The position numbers were made by a program, and so were the translations under genes. From positions 393-10,208 of the forward strand of contig DDPO01000134.1 of the NCBI GenBank assembly GCA_002342225.1: a stretch of DNA of 9,816 nt. The letters run 5' to 3'. The notes under the pieces are model-generated. The model was not told the origin of the DNA. It was given only the letters and a program-made list of their open reading frames with translations, and did no database searches. Position 1 is the first letter of the stretch; every line of letters starts with the position of its first letter. This stretch comes from Bdellovibrionaceae bacterium UBA2466 (GTDB lineage: Bacteria; Bdellovibrionota; FAC87; UBA2466). Of the stretch, positions 6,529 through 9,816 are shown in pieces.

Positions 6529-6876
6529 ATGAAGTTAGTGATCCTCTTTGTTTTTCTTCTTCAGGCCGTTCTTAGCTTTGCAGCTCAATGCACAGCTCAT
6601 ACGTCCACAAAGAAATATCCACACTTTTCTAAGATTTCTCACTCCTGTTGCCATCAATCAAAATCGATACAAAAAAAATCTGAAGATAAAAGGCAGTCAG
6701 ATAAACATGAAGGGGCTGGACTGTGCAGTCATTCCTGTTGCGCCCATGTTCTTTTGGCCACGACAAGTTACGGTCTCTTACCGCCCTCAAATTTCTATTT
6801 TGTTAAAACTTCCATGGTTCTTTTCCCAAAAAATCATTATCTGACAATTCCTACGCCTCCCCCCAAATTTGTCTAA
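6529..6876 (+). CDS. Exported Cys/His-rich protein with two HSCC motifs, putative metal binding
   Basis: A 115-residue protein with an N-terminal signal sequence (MKLVILFVFLLQAVLSFAAQ). Two near-identical motifs, SHSCCHQ (37-43) and SHSCCAH (67-73), are separated by a Lys/Ser/Asp/His-rich charged linker. C21, H24, H32, H60 and C66 add further soft-metal ligands. The tail is hydrophobic and ends with a proline run (PTPPPKFV). The paired HSCC motifs resemble small accessory proteins found beside heavy-metal efflux genes, so metal binding in the envelope is likely, but no efflux pump is in the window. The ribosome-binding site is weak (CTAGAAGT before the ATG). The metallothionein-like gene starts 57 bases downstream on the same strand without an obvious terminator in between, so the two probably form one transcription unit. 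Confidence 0.7.
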   Translation: MKLVILFVFLLQAVLSFAAQCTAHTSTKKYPHFSKISHSCCHQSKSIQKKSEDKRQSDKHEGAGLCSHSCCAHVLLATTSYGLLPPSNFYFVKTSMVLFPKNHYLTIPTPPPKFV

Positions 6877-6933
6877 CCTATCCGAGCCCATTTAAAAATT
6901 TACAAACTTTACAACCAATAAAAGGATCTATTT

Positions 6934-7269
6934 ATGAAATCACTAATAAACCTAACTAGGCTAATACTCATTCTATTTGCCTTCAACACATCAACTATGT
7001 CACTCGCAGCCAATGCTGCTAGCAAACACACGCAGGATCACAGTAAGCACAGCGTGAGCGTAGACTCTCATCAAAAGGTCCAAGCTCAAGATTGCAGCTG
7101 TGATTGTGATGAATGCGAAGATGGACAATGCAGTGATTGCTCTTGCACCGACTGCCATTGCGACGGCTGTCACCATTGCTCCTGCCATTGCGATGACTGT
7201 TCAAATGGCCACTGTGAGGACTGTGATTGCAGCGATGATCACTGCAGTGACGATTGCCACCACGGCTAG
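6934..7269 (+). CDS. Exported metallothionein-like Cys/His/Asp-rich protein
   Basis: A 111-residue protein. Residues 1-25 are a signal sequence (MKSLINLTRLILILFAF...MSLA), preceded by AAAAGGAT as ribosome-binding site. A His-rich spacer follows (H32, H36, H39, H46). Residues 54-111 then contain 19 cysteines, seven histidines and many aspartates, mostly as C-x-C and C-x-x-C. Such spacing is that of metallothioneins, but the acidic repeats and the signal peptide differ from cytoplasmic bacterial SmtA types, and I recognise no named family. The tail is an internal duplication: residues 56-83 and 84-111 share C-x-C-D-[ED]-C-x-x-G-x-C-x-D-C-x-C. The likely role is to bind or buffer Zn, Cu, Cd or similar ions in the periplasm or outside the cell (inference). 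A strong terminator follows by 27 bases. Confidence 0.8.
   Translation: MKSLINLTRLILILFAFNTSTMSLAANAASKHTQDHSKHSVSVDSHQKVQAQDCSCDCDECEDGQCSDCSCTDCHCDGCHHCSCHCDDCSNGHCEDCDCSDDHCSDDCHHG
7099..7182 (+). repeat. Coding tandem repeat, unit 1 of the metallothionein-like tail
   Basis: This 84-base segment encodes residues 56-83, beginning CDCDECEDGQCSDCSC. It matches the following 84 bases at protein level in the spacing of six cysteines, one glycine and two aspartates. Confidence 0.7.
7183..7266 (+). repeat. Coding tandem repeat, unit 2 of the metallothionein-like tail
   Basis: This 84-base segment encodes residues 84-111, beginning CHCDDCSNGHCEDCDC. The DNA of the two units has diverged considerably while the ligand positions are kept, which points to an old duplication under selection for metal ligands. 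Confidence 0.7.
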
Positions 7270-7296
7270 AAAATCTGAATCATTAGGTTAGTACAC

Positions 7297-7336
7297 AAAA
7301 GCCCAGGGGACTCAAGTTCTCTGGGCTTTTGTTTTT
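7297..7336 (+). terminator. Rho-independent terminator after the metallothionein-like gene
   Basis: AAAAGCCCAG (7297-7306) pairs perfectly with CTGGGCTTTT (7321-7330), and T-runs follow (7327-7330 and 7332-7336). The A-run on the other side would allow it to act in both directions. Confidence 0.93.
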
Positions 7337-7380
7337 GAAGTTCTCGTCCTACTTTAAACGAAGATCAAAGCCCCTTTTTG

Positions 7381-7398
7381 TCTTTTTTGTAAAAAAGA
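7381..7398. repeat. Perfect AT-rich palindrome upstream of the gene at 7478
   Basis: TCTTTTTT-GT-AAAAAAGA is an 8-bp inverted repeat around a 2-base centre. It lies about 80 bases before the start of the next gene and may be part of its promoter region or a protein-binding site. No clear promoter hexamers at standard spacing were found around it. Confidence 0.4.
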
Positions 7399-7477
7399 AA
7401 TCTTAATCTACACTGTATTCAAGTTGGGAACGGTGCCTACACGAGGTCGGACTGGTGTTTGCATACTTGGGGCGCCG

Positions 7478-8404
7478 ATGCGGATAACAGTACTATCCAT
7501 CATTATTCTCGGAAGTTTTTTAATCGGGAAGCTTTCGTTTTGCGAAACATCGCCCGATTCTATTCAAGCGATAGAGCAGGCCTTTCTAGAGACAGATGCT
7601 GCTTACCGCCGACTCTACCCGACGGCTCCGTTAAGCATACCAGGAACCGACTCAAACGATTCGAACGAATCTGGCCCCGAATTTACAGAACTCAAAGAAA
7701 AGATTTTGCACAAGGATACTGCCTGCCATTTTTATCCGGATGATATCGCTGATGAAACGGTCGTTCCGTCCGCACGCATAAAAATTTTAAAAAAGTCCGA
7801 AACAGACTATTTAGCAAATGCGAAGGAGCTTTTAAATAAGTGCAACGAAATTAAACGAGACTTAGGGAATGGCGCATGCTCCGCGATAGAATTTAATGCG
7901 CATGCTAGCGGGTATTCCATCGGTGTGGGAAAGTTTATTGGCTTTCGTGTTACCGCTGGACAGTGGGAAGTATTCCCTGAAAACCCTCAGATCATGAAAA
8001 AAGTCGTCGCTTGCCTTAAAGACATTTCCAAACCTGACGCGACGATTGTCTTTGCATCCTGCGGTGGCGCATTAAACAAAAAGGACTACGGGTATGAATG
8101 TGTAAAAGAGAAAGTCCTTTTTTACCCTTACAAAAAAGAGGCCCAAGACCTCATCGCGGATTTACTGGATAGAACAGTTATCTCAGCGCGCGGACCTTCA
8201 GGTGAAGAGATCGGAACGGCAGTATTTTCTCGGTATGGGTGGTATCGCGCCGAACCTACCCCTCGCAGTAAAAATTTAAAGGCGCAAGATTTGCCGAGAC
8301 ACTTACCCCGCGTAAAACCCGGCTTTCGATACGGCATTCCCACGCATACCCCAGAGTATCCGATAGGGTACGACGAAAAGACCGAGTCGTTTACAAGCGA
8401 TTAG
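7478..8404 (+). CDS. Exported protein of unknown family with caspase-fold-like His and Cys motifs
   Basis: The ATG at 7478 is chosen because it begins directly with a signal peptide (MRITVLSIIILGSFLIGKLS, cleavage near FC-ET). A TTG at 7424 would add 18 residues ahead of it with no ribosome-binding site. The resulting protein has 308 residues. A strand with IEFNAHASGYSIGVG carries H142. A helix (MKKVVACLKDIS) follows, then ATIVFASCGGALNKK with C195, then DRTVISARGPSGEEIG and a WY strand. Strand-His-x-x-Gly, helix, strand-Ser-Cys-Gly-Gly and a later 'V-I-S-A' strand is the order of elements in clan CD (caspase-like) peptidases and related DUF4347-type domains. The usual H-G is H-A here, so an active enzyme is uncertain. 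The C-terminal 50 residues are rich in Pro, Arg and Tyr. The gene lies between a terminator and the insertion sequence and appears monocistronic. Confidence 0.75.
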   Translation: MRITVLSIIILGSFLIGKLSFCETSPDSIQAIEQAFLETDAAYRRLYPTAPLSIPGTDSNDSNESGPEFTELKEKILHKDTACHFYPDDIADETVVPSARIKILKKSETDYLANAKELLNKCNEIKRDLGNGACSAIEFNAHASGYSIGVGKFIGFRVTAGQWEVFPENPQIMKKVVACLKDISKPDATIVFASCGGALNKKDYGYECVKEKVLFYPYKKEAQDLIADLLDRTVISARGPSGEEIGTAVFSRYGWYRAEPTPRSKNLKAQDLPRHLPRVKPGFRYGIPTHTPEYPIGYDEKTESFTSD

Positions 8405-8472
8405 TCCTGCCCCGTGAGTTAAGTATTTACGTTTATTTGATCCCTAGTCTTTGAATTATTTTAACTTGGATT

Positions 8473-8494
8473 GGCTCTTCCACAATTAAGGGGG
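8473..8494 (+). repeat. Left terminal inverted repeat of the ISL3 element
   Basis: It starts GGCTCTTCCACAA and ends in GGGGG. It pairs with the right end at 16 of 22 positions. A shared AGGCCTC follows shortly inside both ends. Confidence 0.8.
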
Positions 8495-8504
8495 CAAGAG
8501 GCCT

Positions 8505-8549
8505 CTGGTTTAAAATAGGTGTGTCTAAAGCATCTATTTTAAAAACCAG
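8505..8549 (+). promoter_or_regulatory. Hairpin covering the transposase ribosome-binding site
   Basis: CTGGTTT plus AAAATAG (8505-8518) pairs with CTATTTT (8534-8540) and AAACCAG (8543-8549), with a 2-base AA bulge and a 15-base loop. The 3' arm runs into AGGAG (8548-8552), the Shine-Dalgarno site for the transposase ATG at 8561. In a transcript entering from outside, this fold would partly hide that site, a known way for insertion sequences to avoid activation by read-through (for example IS10). Confidence 0.6.
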
Positions 8550-8560
8550 GAGAGACCCCT

Positions 8561-9760
8561 ATGCCTTCATTAAACTCTATCATTGGATTAGAGGGAATTG
8601 AGCTTGAAAATGCAGTAGAAACGACAGGGATTGAGGTGCAAGCGCGAGCAGCGTTTTGTCCGGCCTGTGTGCACTGTGGCAATTTCCGGTGTCGGATAAA
8701 ATCTAGCTTTGTTCGCAAGCTCAAACACAGCCGCCTTGGGACAAGGCTCGTGGTTGTTCATATTCGTTCACACAAGTATTTGTGCCTGCGCTGTAGAAGA
8801 TTTTTTAATCTTCGAATTCCTGGAATTTTGCCCAGAAAGCGTTCGACCGAGAATTTTCGGATGGAAGTGTATGAAAAACACCATGGGGGAATCTCCCAGA
8901 GCCTTTTAAGTAAGACGCATGAGATTTCTCATGCGACTGTGGAGAGGTGGTACCAGGATTTTATAAAAAAACGGGTAAACGAGTTAAGAAGTCGCCATTG
9001 TCCAAAAATACTTGGCATAGATGAACATTTTTTCACCAGGAAAAAAGGGTACGCCACAACGTTCTGTGATTTAAAGAATCACAAAGTTTTTGATGTGAGA
9101 CTTGGAAGAAGTGAAGCCTCTCTCAATCCTTATCTGGAAAGACTTTCAGAGCGCTACCGAACAAAAGCCGTTGTCATGGACTTATCTGAAACGTATCGCT
9201 CCATAGCTAAAAAGCATTTCCCGAACGCTATGATTGTAGCCGATAGGTTTCATGTCATTCGGCTAGTGAATTTTAGTTTCTTGAAAGCTTGGGCGATGGT
9301 GGATCCAGTTGGTAGAAAAAATAGGGGGCTCTTAAGCCTAATGCGACGGCACAAAAAGAATTTAGAGTCTGAGCAAATCGAGCGACTCAATCAGTATTTA
9401 AAAAGAAACCCAGTACTTCAGGAAATTTACGAGTTTAAACAACAACTCAACGAAATATTGCTGACAGTGGAGAAAAACAAAGCACTGCTTCGCCCTAAAA
9501 TCTACACGCTGATGGAAATGATTCAAAAGCTCCAACAGACTTCTCTTGAACCCTTAAGAACACTGGGAACAACGTTAGAGCGTTGGAAAGAGGAAATAGG
9601 AAGAATGATGAGATTTTCTAAAACTAATAGCATTACGGAGGGCTTTCACACCAAAATGGAGATGCTCTCCAGGCGTGCCTTTGGGTTTAGAAATTTTAAT
9701 AACTATAGAATGCGAGTCCTTGCCCATTGTGGGTGGGATGGCGTATTCACTAGAACTTGA
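8561..9760 (+). CDS. ISL3-family DDE transposase
   Basis: A 399-residue transposase, full length for the family. The N-terminal zinc-binding region has C33, C36, C39, C44 and C75-x-x-C78 in the CPAC...CLRC arrangement. A helix-turn-helix follows at about 109-131 (GGISQSLLSKTHEISHATVE). The catalytic domain has D154 in KILGIDEHFF, D228 in VADRFHVI and E360 in NSITEGFHTKME. The signature RRAFGFRNFNNYRMRV sits near the C-terminus. These are the DDE residues and context of ISL3 enzymes, which cut and join the element's ends. AGGAGAG precedes the ATG but is partly inside a hairpin. No frameshift or internal stop is present, so the enzyme could be active. Confidence 0.96.
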   Translation: MPSLNSIIGLEGIELENAVETTGIEVQARAAFCPACVHCGNFRCRIKSSFVRKLKHSRLGTRLVVVHIRSHKYLCLRCRRFFNLRIPGILPRKRSTENFRMEVYEKHHGGISQSLLSKTHEISHATVERWYQDFIKKRVNELRSRHCPKILGIDEHFFTRKKGYATTFCDLKNHKVFDVRLGRSEASLNPYLERLSERYRTKAVVMDLSETYRSIAKKHFPNAMIVADRFHVIRLVNFSFLKAWAMVDPVGRKNRGLLSLMRRHKKNLESEQIERLNQYLKRNPVLQEIYEFKQQLNEILLTVEKNKALLRPKIYTLMEMIQKLQQTSLEPLRTLGTTLERWKEEIGRMMRFSKTNSITEGFHTKMEMLSRRAFGFRNFNNYRMRVLAHCGWDGVFTRT

Positions 9761-9773
9761 AATCGGAGGCCTT

Positions 9774-9795
9774 CCCCCGTTGTTGGAGTAGAGCC
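9774..9795 (-). repeat. Right terminal inverted repeat of the ISL3 element
   Basis: Read on the minus strand it begins GGCTCTACTCCAAC and ends GGGGG. It lies 14 bases after the transposase stop codon. Confidence 0.8.
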
Positions 9796-9816
9796 CTCAC
9801 TTTCAATGGGTGGTTA

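Larger units (their letters stand above)
8473..9795 (+). mobile_element. ISL3-family insertion sequence, apparently complete
   Basis: A 1323-bp element with one intact transposase gene between imperfect terminal inverted repeats that begin GGCTCT at both ends, the usual start for ISL3 elements. The ends match at 16 of 22 positions without gaps, including a GGGGG block at 18-22. Length and single-gene layout fit the family. The eight bases outside the left end (CTTGGATT) and right end (CTCACTTT) are not identical, so no clean 8-bp target duplication remains. Confidence 0.88.

Noticed and set aside
6548..6844. Alternative plus-strand frame inside the HSCC gene
   Set aside because: It starts with TTG without a ribosome-binding site, while the frame at 6529 has a signal peptide and paired HSCC motifs.
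7000..7291. Several Ala/Thr/Ile-rich or His/Asn/Arg-rich frames over the metallothionein-like gene
   Set aside because: They are by-products of the repetitive TGC/GAT codons of the real gene; none has a signal or domain of its own.
7424..7477. TTG start that would lengthen the gene at 7478 by 18 residues
   Set aside because: There is no ribosome-binding site before it, and the ATG at 7478 begins exactly with a signal peptide.
8128..8343. Minus-strand open frame inside the gene at 7478-8404
   Set aside because: It is a shadow of the longer plus-strand gene with no start signal or known motif.

Overview
The window reads as chromosomal DNA of a Gram-negative bacterium. It encodes lipoproteins, an outer-membrane beta-barrel, many proteins with export signals and an OxyR-type regulator. 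Base composition looks moderately AT-rich by eye. The many small secreted proteins without a recognisable family, together with this redoxin / FixH-like / barrel cluster, remind me of Bdellovibrionota or related former deltaproteobacteria. That assignment is an inference; no rRNA or core marker gene is present to settle it.

Layout: (1) 1-947, minus strand: a partial exported protein of unknown function that runs off the left edge. (2) 1137-3088, plus strand: a tight three-gene operon of a redoxin-like lipoprotein, a FixH/YtkA-like lipoprotein and an outer-membrane barrel with a Cys-Cys motif at its mature N-terminus. (3) 3165-3731 plus and 3733-4251 minus: two convergent genes for small secreted proteins. 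The first has a possible Cys-His-Asp hydrolase pattern; the second lies directly downstream of oxyR. (4) 4260-5916: a peroxide-defence locus, with oxyR divergent from rubrerythrin and a translationally coupled 57-residue rubredoxin. (5) 5996-6379: a small secreted eight-cysteine protein closed by a clear rho-independent terminator. (6) 6529-7269: two exported metal-ligand-rich proteins, one with two HSCC motifs and one metallothionein-like with 19 cysteines in an internally duplicated tail, followed by a second clear terminator. (7) 7478-8404: an exported protein of unknown family with His and Cys motifs placed as in caspase-fold (clan CD) domains. (8) 8473-9795: an apparently complete ISL3-family insertion sequence with imperfect terminal inverted repeats and a hairpin covering the transposase ribosome-binding site.

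A common theme of the middle of the window is thiol, metal and oxidant handling: the redoxin operon, OxyR with rubrerythrin and rubredoxin, and the Cys/His-rich exported proteins. Whether these units are co-regulated cannot be told from the sequence. No stretch longer than 300 bases lacks a gene. The largest gaps are 7270-7477 (a terminator, then an AT-rich palindrome upstream of the next gene), 948-1136 (a divergent promoter region with no clear motif) and 6380-6528 (a terminator, then a candidate promoter and operator). I saw no tRNA, rRNA or CRISPR array.
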